Source: an uncultured Crocinitomix sp. (GTDB taxonomy: Bacteria > Bacteroidota > Bacteroidia > Flavobacteriales_D > Crocinitomicaceae). From it: a stretch of 52,045 nt of DNA. The position numbers were made by a program, and so were the translations under genes. The stretch lies in NCBI GenBank assembly GCA_937136425.1, contig CAKZON010000062.1, forward strand, positions 1-52,045. The letters run 5' to 3'. Below are positions 27,861 to 36,220 of this stretch, in pieces. Every line of letters starts with the position of its first letter. The first letter of the stretch is position 1. The notes under the pieces were generated by a model. That model worked only from the letters and a program-made list of their open reading frames with translations, ran no database searches and was not told the DNA's origin.

Positions 27861-27924
27861 CTATTTAGCTTTAGCCAAGCGAAGAATGAGCGCAGACATA
27901 AGGTGTATTATAATTGCCAAAATG
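27861..27924 (+). repeat. direct repeat, copy 1
   Basis: CTATTTAGC, then GCCAAGCG, then GAGCGCAGACATAA, then TTATAATTGCCAAAATG. The same blocks occur in the same order at 28011-28080, 150 bases downstream. Confidence 0.75.
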
Positions 27925-28010
27925 ATACCGCTGAAAAAAAAGATCGTGATGGCTTGTGCGAAATCCTTTAATCAGATTTAAATAAAATCACAGACGTTGA
28001 TTAGAAGAAT

Positions 28011-28080
28011 CTATTTAGCCGTCAGGCCAAGCGCAGTAAAACGGAGCGCAGACATAATATCTGTTATAATTGACAAAATG
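28011..28080 (+). repeat. direct repeat, copy 2
   Basis: CTATTTAGC, then GCCAAGCG, then GAGCGCAGACATAA, then TTATAATTGACAAAATG; matches 27861-27924 with a few short indels. Confidence 0.75.
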
Positions 28081-28111
28081 GAGATCATCCGCAGGATTGT
28101 AGAAATTCATC

Positions 28112-28146
28112 ATTTTGGCTTATAATATATATTATGTTAAATAGAT
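28112..28146 (+). repeat. short copy of the GGCTTATAAT repeat block
   Basis: TTTTGGCTTATAATAT followed by TTATGTTAAATAGATG; matches 20850-20886 apart from a six-base length difference in the middle. Confidence 0.6.
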
Positions 28147-28297
28147 GATTCGAAGATATTCCCTTTTACTGACAATGTCAAACTTTAACACTATCTCCTA
28201 ATTAAATAAAACTCAAAAAAACAAGTCGCTGAGAATCGCGGTAAAAAACAAAAAGCTTGCCATTGGATCGAAATATTAAATTCTACGGAATTAAATG

Positions 28298-28549
28298 TTA
28301 ATCCTCTGAATCATCTAAAATCTCACTTTCTTCTTGTTCATCCATCCATTTTAAATCTCGCATCATTTTATAACGTGGATACCAATAACAAAAAATGGTT
28401 ATTAAAGCATAACCTACAATTAACAGAAAAACTGTCAAACCTGTATTAGTTTTACGAGCGGCTGTTCCAATAGAAATTAACTCTCCTGTAATTAATGCGA
28501 AAAAAAATGCAACTACGAATCGTTTCCAAGGTTTGTTAATTAATTCCAT
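28298..28549 (-). CDS. small two-helix membrane protein, unknown function
   Basis: An 83-residue protein. The basic start MELINKPWKRF is followed by helix 1 (VVAFFFALITGELISIG) and helix 2 (TVFLLIVGYALITIFCYWY), with both ends on the cytoplasmic side, and a very acidic tail (EQEESEILDDSED). It looks like a conserved-type small inner-membrane protein, but I do not recognise the family. Confidence 0.65.
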   Translation of the reverse strand: MELINKPWKRFVVAFFFALITGELISIGTAARKTNTGLTVFLLIVGYALITIFCYWYPRYKMMRDLKWMDEQEESEILDDSED

Positions 28550-28704
28550 AATTGACGTACAAGTTTTGAGTTAATGCTATTAAATACATTTAGCGGAATC
28601 ATCATTTATCACTATTCACCAAATATAGTTGATACCATAAAAACAAACAATTAAAACTACATTGTGCTGCTCAAAATGCGCTTTTAACCGCTAATCATTT
28701 ATTA

Positions 28705-28736
28705 TTGGCCCAATTCCTAATCGAATCTTATATTTG
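28705..28736 (+). promoter_or_regulatory. promoter of the prolyl oligopeptidase gene
   Basis: TTG at 28705-28707 and an exact -7 box TATATTTG at 28729-28736, 21 bases apart. A possible TTG start codon at 28705 coincides with the -33 element and so is not the real start; the ATG at 28759 is. Confidence 0.65.
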
Positions 28737-28758
28737 TTATAAATCAAAATCTTTTCTA

Positions 28759-30828
28759 ATGAAAAATATTCTTATTGCTTCGCTCTCTTTATTTACCGGA
28801 TTGGCTACTACCACTCATGCACAGGAAAATGATCCTTATTTATGGTTGGAGGAAGTTGAAAGTGATTCCTCAATGAACTGGGTACTAGAGCAAAATGAAT
28901 TAACTAAAAATAAGCTTACGGCAACTGAAAATTTTGAAGATTTAAAAGCTGAATTTCTGGCTGTTTATAGTGATAAAGACAAGGTGGCCTACCCTTCTGT
29001 TGTTGAAGGAATGGTTTATAATACTTGGAAAGATGACGATCATGTTAGAGGTATTTGGAGAAGAATTTCGCAGGCAGATTATAATGCTGGGAAAGAAAAT
29101 TGGGAAACTGTACTTGATTTAGATGCTCTTTCTGAAGCAGAAGGAAAAGCCTGGGTTTTTCATGGCGCCAACTTCCTCCAACCAGATTATAAAAAATGCC
29201 TTATAACCTTGTCTGATGGCGGTACAGATGAATCTGAAATTAGAGAATTTGATTTGGAAACTAAATCATTCATAAAAGGTGGTTTCTTTTTGCCTTCTTC
29301 GAAAGGTTCTGCTAATTGGTTGTCTGAAGATGAATTGATTGTTTCAAGAGATTTTGGAGAAGGTTCTCTTACTACTTCAGGATATCCAAGAATCGTGAAA
29401 AGATGGAAACGTGGAACTGCTTTAGAAGATGCTGTTCAAATATTTGAAGCTCCTGAAACGCACATGGGATGCTGGGGTTATGGCAGATTTAAAGAGGGTA
29501 AATACACTGCCGGAATTTCGGTTTATGAAAATTTTTATAGCCATGAAACGTATTATGAGGTAAATAATAAAATGGCAAAATTGGCTATTCCGGATGACTC
29601 TGATGTCAACGGTTTTTACAAAGATGAAATGCTTTTAACACTGAATTCTGATTGGGAAATTAATGATCAAAAGTATTTGATTGGATCATTGGTAAGTGTA
29701 AATTTTAAAGACTTATTAGCGGGGAAAGTTGAGCCCAAAATTGTTATGGTTCCTAATGATAGATCGAGCCTTAGCTCTGTTGCTGTTTGTAAAGATTTTG
29801 TAATCATAAGTATGATTGAAAATGTGCAAAGCAAATTATTGAAATTTGATATTAATAAAGGAAAATGGTTAGGATCAGATTTCGAAACACCTGATTTTGG
29901 AAGCATTTCTTTAATTGATTATAGTGAAGATGAAAAAGGCTTTTACTATACCTTCAGTAATTTTATTACGCCCCCTACTCTTTATTTTTCTGATGGAGCA
30001 ACAACTACTGTAGTAAAAAAACAAAAGGAACGTTTTAATGTTGAAGGATTAAGAGTTCGATATAACGAAGCAAAGTCTAAAGATGGAACGTCTATCCCCT
30101 ACTTCATTGTTCATAAGTCTGATATTGAATTAGATGGTTCAAACCCAACTTTAGTTTATGCTTATGGTGGATTTAATATTTCTCAACGCCCTAACTATAA
30201 AACCGAGCCTGGTATTGGTTGGTTGCAAGAAGGTGGTGTTTATGTTGTGGCTTGTATTAGAGGTGGCGGTGAATTTGGTCCTGCTTGGCATAAAGCGGCT
30301 TTAAAAGAGAAAAGACAAAACGCTTATGATGATTTTTATAGTGTTTGCGAAAACTTAATTGATAAGAAAATTACTTCGCCTGATCATTTAGCTGCTTTTG
30401 GCTGGAGTAATGGCGGATTAATGGCAGGTGTTGTGGCAACGCAACGTCCTGATTTGTTTAATGCAGTTATTATTGGCGCACCTCTTTTAGATATGAAAAG
30501 ATTCTCGCACATGTTGGCTGGTGCAAGTTGGATGGGTGAATATGGAGATCCTGACACGGACGATTGGGAGTTTATAAAAAAATACTCTCCTTACCATAAT
30601 ATTGATAAGAATAAAGAATATCCTGAGGTTTTATTTATGACTTCTACTAAAGATGACCGTGTACATCCTGCTCATGCAAGAAAAATGGCTGCTCGAATGA
30701 TCGAACAAGGTCACCCTATTCTCTATTATGAAACTGTAGAAGGTGGTCACAGTGCTTCTTCCACAAATGAGCAAGCTGCTTTTAATTCTGCTTTAATGTA
30801 TAGTTATTTATGGTCTAAATTGAAATAA
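28759..30828 (+). CDS. exported prolyl oligopeptidase family serine peptidase (S9A)
   Basis: A 689-residue protein from the ATG at 28759, with a signal peptide (cleavage near TTHAQ). Residues about 25-430 form the beta-propeller that limits substrates to short peptides. Residues about 440-689 are the alpha/beta-hydrolase with Ser550 in GWSNGGLM, Asp633 in KDDRVHP and His664 in EGGHSAS, the complete prolyl oligopeptidase triad. It starts with the family entry motif DPYLWLEEVES. It cleaves small peptides after proline in the periplasm or outside, probably for peptide uptake. Length equals the family norm. It has its own promoter and is not in an operon. Confidence 0.95.
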   Translation: MKNILIASLSLFTGLATTTHAQENDPYLWLEEVESDSSMNWVLEQNELTKNKLTATENFEDLKAEFLAVYSDKDKVAYPSVVEGMVYNTWKDDDHVRGIWRRISQADYNAGKENWETVLDLDALSEAEGKAWVFHGANFLQPDYKKCLITLSDGGTDESEIREFDLETKSFIKGGFFLPSSKGSANWLSEDELIVSRDFGEGSLTTSGYPRIVKRWKRGTALEDAVQIFEAPETHMGCWGYGRFKEGKYTAGISVYENFYSHETYYEVNNKMAKLAIPDDSDVNGFYKDEMLLTLNSDWEINDQKYLIGSLVSVNFKDLLAGKVEPKIVMVPNDRSSLSSVAVCKDFVIISMIENVQSKLLKFDINKGKWLGSDFETPDFGSISLIDYSEDEKGFYYTFSNFITPPTLYFSDGATTTVVKKQKERFNVEGLRVRYNEAKSKDGTSIPYFIVHKSDIELDGSNPTLVYAYGGFNISQRPNYKTEPGIGWLQEGGVYVVACIRGGGEFGPAWHKAALKEKRQNAYDDFYSVCENLIDKKITSPDHLAAFGWSNGGLMAGVVATQRPDLFNAVIIGAPLLDMKRFSHMLAGASWMGEYGDPDTDDWEFIKKYSPYHNIDKNKEYPEVLFMTSTKDDRVHPAHARKMAARMIEQGHPILYYETVEGGHSASSTNEQAAFNSALMYSYLWSKLK

Positions 30829-30980
30829 AATTTAACAAGACCTCCATTTAACACATTCATCACAGTATCAGTAATTACGCATTGATTCTTGCGTTTAATT
30901 CTTGCTCATATCTATGATAGACTTGTTACTATTGCGCATATTTTAATGTTGTAAAGGCAATTTGCACGGACATAATTCGT

Positions 30981-30988
30981 TATTTTCG
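30981..30988 (+). promoter_or_regulatory. -7-like promoter box (TATTTTCG)
   Basis: TATTTTCG resembles TAnnTTTG with one change. It lies 21 bases before the TTG at 31010, which supports that codon as the start rather than the TTG at 30962, which lies upstream of the box. Confidence 0.45.
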
Positions 30989-31009
30989 TTTTATTTAAAC
31001 CTAGGTCCA

Positions 31010-32872
31010 TTGCATAAGTACATCCTTTTTTTACACTGTGTTTTGTTTTTTTCTCCTGCAGTTATTGCTCATGATGATTTGGGAGAATTGGATGCTATTG
31101 ATTCTATTCTATTAAACCCTACGTTAAATGAAGTGCAAAAGGTAAAAGAGGTTCTTATTTCTGCAAAAAAGTATGTTTCCTCCTACGATAAAGGGAGTGT
31201 TCAATTGAAAAAGACACTGGCTTTGGCTGAAAAAAATGACCTTTTTGAAGAAAAATTTCGCCTATTAAATTCAATTGTTCGATTTGCGGTTTACATGCAA
31301 GAATTTGACACCATTTATTATTATTGTAATAAAAATATTGATTTTTTAAAGGATAATAATAGATCTGAACTAATTGGAGAACCTTTGGGTTATATGATGA
31401 GTGGGTTCTACTATCAAGACCGCTATCAAGAAGCAATTGATCACTTTAATGAAAATAAAAAATATTTTGAAGCATTCGAAAACATCCCCTATCAATCAAC
31501 AGCCTATTATGGAGCTTCAATAAATTATGAGCAATTAGATGAAGTAGACTCTACTTTATTCTATATGGAAAAAGCGATTTCGGTTACTGATCCAGAAGAT
31601 TATTTTGACGAATATTTAAACCTAACGGCTGTTTTATTGGCAATGTATACTGAATATGATAGAAAAGCAGAAGCAGATGTATTAGTGGATGAAATTTTGA
31701 AGGAAAAAGCGAATTTAAAAGACACCATCAATCAACTTTCCATAAACAATTCGTTAGGGCAACATTTTCAATTCACTAATGATTATGAATCAGCACTAAA
31801 ATATTTCAATGCAGCTGTTGATATTAGTTTGGCCAAGGGGTTTATAACAGAAACAGCAACTACTTATTTTCATATTTATCAAATTGAAAAAGCTCAAGGT
31901 AATTTTAAAGATGCCTTAGAAACTTTAGAGAAATATAATGCCATTCAAGACAGCATCAATAGTTTAGAAATTAAAATTGCTACGCAAGAATTTGAAGAAA
32001 AATATCAAAACGATAAATTAACAATTGAGAACTTAGAAAAAGCTGCAACTATAAAGGAGGAAGAGAATAATCGAATATTGGCAGAAAATGAAACCAGTGA
32101 AACAAGAAATAGCCTTTATGTTGTTCTCATGGTTTTATTATTGATTGTGTTAATTGCTACTTTTTGGATTGTTACTGTAATAAACCGGAAGAAAAAGGCA
32201 GCCTTGCAAGCTAAATTAGTTAAAGAAGAAATTGAGCGTGACTTGGCCGAAAATCAGCTTAAAGCTCTTCGTTCTCAAATGAATCCTCACTTTGTTTTTA
32301 ATGCTATTAACTCAATTCAAGAATTGATTTTGAAAGAGGAAACTGCACAGTCATACAATTCACTCATTACTTTTTCTCAATTGGTTAGAAACACACTTGA
32401 ATATTCAAAAAAAGAATTTATTTCTTTAGATGCTGAAATTGAATACTTAGCCCTTTATCTAACTTTAGAAAAATTGCGTTTTGAGGATGATTTCTCCTAT
32501 GAAATTAAAAACAAAGCAGACGTTGAATGTTTGGTGCCCTCAATTGTATTACAGCCTTTTGTTGAAAATGCACTCAAGCACGGTTTATTTCATAAAACAG
32601 GTGCTAAAAAACTCTCCATTACCTTTTATGAAACAGATCATTTGATTTGTGAAATTAAGGATAACGGAATCGGTCGTGAGCAGGCGCAAGAAATCACGAA
32701 ACGTCGAGGAAGAAATTATGAATCTTTCAGCACAAATGCCATTGCAAAAAGAATGGAGATCCTTTCAGAAAAGCACGGCAGCAATGTCTATTATGAAACT
32801 GAAGATCTTAAAGATGAAAATCAGATTTCCACTGGAACAAAAGTAATGATTCATTTACCTAATGTTTTGTAA
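31010..32872 (+). CDS. second TPR-repeat sensor histidine kinase (LytS-type)
   Basis: A 620-residue protein if translation starts at the TTG at 31010, which gives a proper signal peptide (HKYILFLHCVLFFSPAVIA). Residues about 60-330 are degenerate TPR helices (DYESALKYFNAAVDI, GNFKDALETLEKYNA). A coiled coil and a membrane helix (about 368-390, VVLMVLLLIVLIATFWIV) lead to the kinase: His427 in MNPHFVFNAI, N box FVENALKHGLF and G box IKDNGIGREQ. No LytTR regulator lies nearby, as with the kinase at 8110. The two kinases share layout but not close sequence. It probably senses an envelope signal and phosphorylates a regulator encoded elsewhere. Confidence 0.9.
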   Translation: MHKYILFLHCVLFFSPAVIAHDDLGELDAIDSILLNPTLNEVQKVKEVLISAKKYVSSYDKGSVQLKKTLALAEKNDLFEEKFRLLNSIVRFAVYMQEFDTIYYYCNKNIDFLKDNNRSELIGEPLGYMMSGFYYQDRYQEAIDHFNENKKYFEAFENIPYQSTAYYGASINYEQLDEVDSTLFYMEKAISVTDPEDYFDEYLNLTAVLLAMYTEYDRKAEADVLVDEILKEKANLKDTINQLSINNSLGQHFQFTNDYESALKYFNAAVDISLAKGFITETATTYFHIYQIEKAQGNFKDALETLEKYNAIQDSINSLEIKIATQEFEEKYQNDKLTIENLEKAATIKEEENNRILAENETSETRNSLYVVLMVLLLIVLIATFWIVTVINRKKKAALQAKLVKEEIERDLAENQLKALRSQMNPHFVFNAINSIQELILKEETAQSYNSLITFSQLVRNTLEYSKKEFISLDAEIEYLALYLTLEKLRFEDDFSYEIKNKADVECLVPSIVLQPFVENALKHGLFHKTGAKKLSITFYETDHLICEIKDNGIGREQAQEITKRRGRNYESFSTNAIAKRMEILSEKHGSNVYYETEDLKDENQISTGTKVMIHLPNVL

Positions 32873-33101
32873 GTAAACAGTCGTTTTACATGATATGACC
32901 CTCCGTATGTGGCTGAATTTAAATAATATCCATAAGTTTTTTTGAATTCCCTACTGTCATGTTAAAATAATGACTATATTTATTTCTCCAGAAACTAAAG
33001 GATTTAACATAAATAGTTTAGTCAATTTCGGAAATAAGAAAACAATAACATTACATACAATACTAGTCTTGTCACTTCAAACCCAAGCAAGCCTATAGAG
33101 A

Positions 33102-33137
33102 AAGGACCAATTACCCCAAATAGTTGGTCCTTTTTTA
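33102..33137 (+). terminator. rho-independent terminator
   Basis: A perfect 9-bp stem AAGGACCAA / TTGGTCCTT with a 13-base loop, followed by TTTTTATTT. Confidence 0.85.
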
Positions 33138-33252
33138 TTTAAACCTTATTTCAATATGCACATCCCCTATTCCACATTGCCTGTTCTCATTTTATGATAT
33201 TAAACATACTTCAACATGATTGAACCTATCCTGACTACTGCATAATTACCAG

Positions 33253-33260
33253 TAATTTTG
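33253..33260 (+). promoter_or_regulatory. -7 promoter box (TAATTTTG)
   Basis: An exact TAnnTTTG box 23 bases before the ATG at 33284; no well-placed TTG is seen at -33. Confidence 0.5.
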
Positions 33261-33283
33261 TTTAAATCTAAAATTGAATAGGA

Positions 33284-33661
33284 ATGATTGTTAAAAATTT
33301 TCAAACAAACTGTAAGCTGTACAAGAATTTTCAAATTTGGGATATCTCTGGAATGGATGACTTTATGAGTGATAATCCCGTTTTAAATGAGATTTTTTTG
33401 AATGATTATAAAATGACCTATGTAGAGGCAAAAGCAGACCCTACTAGAATAAAAGATTCGAATTTGAAAATTATGAATGACATGCTGGATCAAATTGGAG
33501 ACAAACATTTCTACATTTTCACCTGGCATGATGACAACCATGCAGAAGTAGTAAGAATGCAAGAACTAAAAGTAATGAATTGGGGTGTCGATATTAATGC
33601 TGTCGAAAAAGATCATGTATATATCGTTATGATGGACAAAATTGAACAACCTATGGCTTAA
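33284..33661 (+). CDS. small soluble protein, unknown function
   Basis: A 125-residue cytoplasmic protein with no signal peptide. It has an aromatic N-terminal half (KNFQIWDISGMDDFM), an acidic helix (NLKIMNDMLDQIG) and a strand pair with HFYIFTWHDDNH and HVYIVMMDKIE. The clustered His and Asp residues could bind metal, but no known motif is present. It has its own promoter box. Not recognised. Confidence 0.6.
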   Translation: MIVKNFQTNCKLYKNFQIWDISGMDDFMSDNPVLNEIFLNDYKMTYVEAKADPTRIKDSNLKIMNDMLDQIGDKHFYIFTWHDDNHAEVVRMQELKVMNWGVDINAVEKDHVYIVMMDKIEQPMA

Positions 33662-33791
33662 AGGAGCAGGTTAATCAAATATTATTAATAGTGTTTTTTT
33701 CTTTCAGACAATATTTAAGTTAAAACCTTTGCTGCAGTTGCGGTAAGAAATATTTACTTTTAAAATGTTTTATGCAATAAATATTTTTCTT

Positions 33792-33799
33792 TAATTTTG
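33792..33799 (+). promoter_or_regulatory. -7 promoter box (TAATTTTG)
   Basis: An exact TAnnTTTG box. The TTG at 33810 is too close to be a likely start; the ATG at 33825 lies 25 bases downstream. Confidence 0.55.
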
Positions 33800-33824
33800 G
33801 GATCGCTAATTGAGACGCTTACCA

Positions 33825-34196
33825 ATGAATACAGTGAAGAATACGAATTCTAGTATTTCTCTTATTGATGAAGATATATTTTACGTTGTTTATGACAAAG
33901 GCACAATTATAACTGTTGCCGACTTTGAAGAAACTGAGCAAGTGTATTATAAATTTAGTCGAGGTCAGAAATTAAAGTTTTTGGTGGAGTTCCCTAAATT
34001 TGTTACCGCCACGGCAGAAGCTAGAAAATGGGCAGAAACAAATCAAGTAGACGCTCATTTAGAGGCAATTGTATTTAGCAATTTGGCCCAGCGTCTACTT
34101 ATTCGGTTCTATTTATTGTTAAGAACAAACAAACATCCAATAGAAATTTTCACCAATAAAGAAAAGGCCTTAAAATGGTTGCGGACTGAAGCCTAA
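33825..34196 (+). CDS. STAS/SpoIIAA-like small protein
   Basis: A 123-residue protein from the ATG at 33825. The pattern of an N-terminal strand pair (DEDIFYVVYDKGTIITV), then KFLVEFPKF, a helix with TAEARKWAE, and then LEAIVFSNLAQRLLIRFYLL and HPIEIFTNKEKALKWL matches the STAS-like proteins common in Bacteroidota, often annotated SpoIIAA-like. In this group the serine or asparagine in the helix after the IVFSN strand is the usual regulatory site. It is probably cytoplasmic with a partner-binding role. It is convergent with the gene at 34203, six bases apart. Confidence 0.65.
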   Translation: MNTVKNTNSSISLIDEDIFYVVYDKGTIITVADFEETEQVYYKFSRGQKLKFLVEFPKFVTATAEARKWAETNQVDAHLEAIVFSNLAQRLLIRFYLLLRTNKHPIEIFTNKEKALKWLRTEA

Positions 34197-34202
34197 TACA
34201 TT

Positions 34203-35681
34203 TTAAATGCGCGTTCCTTTTTCATCCTTCTTCTCCTTTTCGTCTTTTTTGTCTTCCTCCTCTTTCTTCTCCATTTCTTCTTTCTTTTCTTTTTGCTCTT
34301 CTTCTATTTCAATCTGAATTTGTTGTATTTCTTCTTGCAAAGCCTTAACGAGCTCAGCGCTAGATTGAGAAATTTCATTCATTAAAGTTTGAATTTCCTC
34401 TTCGTTTAACTCTTCCACGGCTAACTCCAATTCTTTTTCTAAAAGCGCCATTTCATCTTCCATTTCTGCCCAGTGTAATTCAGCAACCTCAGTCATTTGG
34501 TGCGTTAAACTATCCAAATTTGCAAAAAGTCCATCTAGCTCTAAGCCTTCAATTAACTCTTCAATTTCATTTATTGTTTCTTCGATAGCTCCTTCAATTT
34601 CTTCAATATCTCCATCATCCTCTTTTTCAAGTTCATCTGTGTCACCGCAATAAATATCAGTGACTTGTCCATCTTCTGAATTTTCCCAGGCAACAGTATA
34701 ATTAAAACCACCCTCAATTTTCAAACTTGTCATAACATATTTTGATTCTCCATTTTCTTTTGCCGGAATCTTCAGTTCTAAACGAAGTTTGGTCAATTTT
34801 CCTTTGTTGTATTTTGCCTTGTAAGTAAAATCAATCCCATCCTTTTCAGCATCCTTCTTGATGTTTTCGAAATCGGCCTTTGTAGTGTTTTCAGTTATCT
34901 CAAAACGCTGTGAATATGATTTGATTTTACGATTTGAGTCAGTCAATTGTGTACTCCCATGCCCTTCAAGAATTCCTCCGCTTGCTGTTGTAGCTTCATA
35001 TTTATAAAAATAAGTTCCCGTATTACAAACCGTACCATCTTTACTTATGCCATCCCATCCAAGGTTTATATCATTTAGTTCAGCTACAACCACTCCCCAG
35101 CGGTTTAATATAACGCAATGGAATGCTTCAATATCCTCGGTTAAATAACTAAATAATAGCAGGTCGTTAATGCCATCTGCATTTGGCGAAAAAGTGCTAG
35201 ACACATTTAATTGACCAACACTAGCGACTCTGTTCTCACTATCATTTGTATTACAATCTGCCGCGTTTAATAAGTTTGGCTCATCTTCAATAATATTATA
35301 AGGATCATCCTCCGCAATCACTATAGGTATTCCTGGTTCCAAATACGGACTTGCATCCACAGGCATTTCATTTTCTGGTTGTGATTGATCAATAGCTGCA
35401 ATACTATTGTTGCTAGAAGGTGCATTTTCTGCAGCCTCTTCAGGATTCGGTGATAAACTTACAATTAAAGTTCCGGTAGTGATAATAGTTATTGTACTCA
35501 ACATAATAATCCATTTTTTTGCTGTTAATAAATGTAGGAGACCTTTGGTTGCTAAAACACCACCAGCTGCTACCACAGTGGCGGTAACAAATGCTTTTTT
35601 TGTTTCGTCTAAACTAGCTACAGGTTTTTGGTTTCTTGCCTGGCTAAACAATTCCGCTAAATTTTCGTCGCTAAAACTCAT
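34203..35681 (-). CDS. predicted membrane anti-sigma protein with internal gliding-motility (CHU_C-like) domain
   Basis: A 492-residue protein whose start overlaps the stop of the ECF sigma gene by four bases (ATGA), as typical anti-sigma genes do. A cytoplasmic N-terminus of about 50 residues (ENLAELFSQARNQ) is followed by one membrane helix (about 56-76, WIIMLSTITIITTGTLIVSL) and a periplasmic part. Residues about 152-237 look like the CHU_C/gliding-motility C-terminal domain: TFSPNADGINDLLLF, ILNRWGVVV, GWDGISKDG, TGTYFYKYEA and LEGHGSTQL. Residues about 240-330 resemble the extracytoplasmic domain of Bacteroidota M56/BlaR1-like proteins. Residues 350-492 are a very acidic coiled coil ending in a Lys/Glu-rich tail. 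Anti-sigma role inferred from position and membrane topology. Confidence 0.75.
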   Translation of the reverse strand: MSFSDENLAELFSQARNQKPVASLDETKKAFVTATVVAAGGVLATKGLLHLLTAKKWIIMLSTITIITTGTLIVSLSPNPEEAAENAPSSNNSIAAIDQSQPENEMPVDASPYLEPGIPIVIAEDDPYNIIEDEPNLLNAADCNTNDSENRVASVGQLNVSSTFSPNADGINDLLLFSYLTEDIEAFHCVILNRWGVVVAELNDINLGWDGISKDGTVCNTGTYFYKYEATTASGGILEGHGSTQLTDSNRKIKSYSQRFEITENTTKADFENIKKDAEKDGIDFTYKAKYNKGKLTKLRLELKIPAKENGESKYVMTSLKIEGGFNYTVAWENSEDGQVTDIYCGDTDELEKEDDGDIEEIEGAIEETINEIEELIEGLELDGLFANLDSLTHQMTEVAELHWAEMEDEMALLEKELELAVEELNEEEIQTLMNEISQSSAELVKALQEEIQQIQIEIEEEQKEKKEEMEKKEEEDKKDEKEKKDEKGTRI

Positions 35682-36220
35682 AGTTGGCCCTCCCCTTTTT
35701 TAGTGCTGTTGTCTGCGTTAATTGGTGCAGCAACAAATGTTAAAATCTCTTTTAGCCTAATTCTTCCTCGGCGTAAACGCTGTTTTACTGATGATTCTGA
35801 AGTTTCTTGAATTTTGGCAATTTCTTTAATACTAAAACCCGAAATTTCAAACAAAATGATGCTTTCGCGTTGGTCTTCTGATAATTGTGCAAGCGCCTGA
35901 TGTAGAAAGTACACGTCTGTACTAGTGTCAGTATTTGCATTTAAATCAAAAACAAGCGATTCTTGCTGTTCAAATTGATCTGAATCTTCTTTTCTTTTAC
36001 GTTTGTTATTGGCTAATATTCGAACGCTTATGCTAAATAAAAAAGAAAGAAATGCTTCTTTAGATCTTAGCTCGTCAAATTTTTGATAAGCCTTCAACAA
36101 AGTTTCATTCATTAAATCACGAAAATCCATATCACCATACACCCGAGCTCTGCAAAAGCGTTCAAACCGGTCATGTATCGGTTCGTATAGTTTTAAAAAT
36201 TCGTTTTGTTTCTTATTCAT
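35678..36220 (-). CDS. ECF-type RNA polymerase sigma factor
   Basis: A 180-residue sigma70-family factor with region 2 (DFRDLMNETLLKAYQKFDEL, then FLSFLFSISVRILANN) and region 4 (LAQLSEDQRESIILFEISG, then FSIKEIAKIQETSESSVKQR). Region 3 is absent, which defines the ECF group. Translationally coupled to the membrane protein at 34203-35681, its probable anti-sigma factor. It is divergent from a second ECF sigma gene. Likely responds to an envelope signal. The regulon is unknown. Confidence 0.92.
   Translation of the reverse strand: MNKKQNEFLKLYEPIHDRFERFCRARVYGDMDFRDLMNETLLKAYQKFDELRSKEAFLSFLFSISVRILANNKRKRKEDSDQFEQQESLVFDLNANTDTSTDVYFLHQALAQLSEDQRESIILFEISGFSIKEIAKIQETSESSVKQRLRRGRIRLKEILTFVAAPINADNSTKKGEGQL

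Larger units (their letters stand above)
27588..28297. other. long non-coding region, 710 bases, repeat-rich
   Basis: No credible gene. It contains an inverted copy of the dispersed repeat (27700-27752), two direct repeats (27861-27924 and 28011-28080) and the TTTTGGCTTATAATAT block (28112-28146). It marks the right edge of the accessory island. Two short frames of about 70 codons here read through the repeats and look spurious. Confidence 0.6.
32873..33283. other. intergenic region, 411 bases, possible small RNA with terminator
   Basis: No protein gene. A strong terminator at 33102-33137 lies 230 bases after the kinase stop and 150 bases before the next gene, so it either ends a long kinase 3' UTR or a separate small RNA starting near 33000. 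A -7 box at 33253-33260 serves the next gene. Confidence 0.45.

Noticed and set aside
27598..27971. Two short reading frames (about 70 codons each) in the right-edge repeat region
   Set aside because: They run through repeats, overlap each other on opposite strands and show no protein-like composition.
28705..28758. TTG at 28705 as the start of the prolyl oligopeptidase
   Set aside because: It is the -33 promoter element; a perfect -7 box lies between it and the ATG at 28759, which gives a clean signal peptide.
34203..35681. T9SS type B cargo, because of the CHU_C-like domain
   Set aside because: The domain is internal, the protein has a single membrane helix without a cleavable signal peptide, and the gene overlaps a sigma gene.
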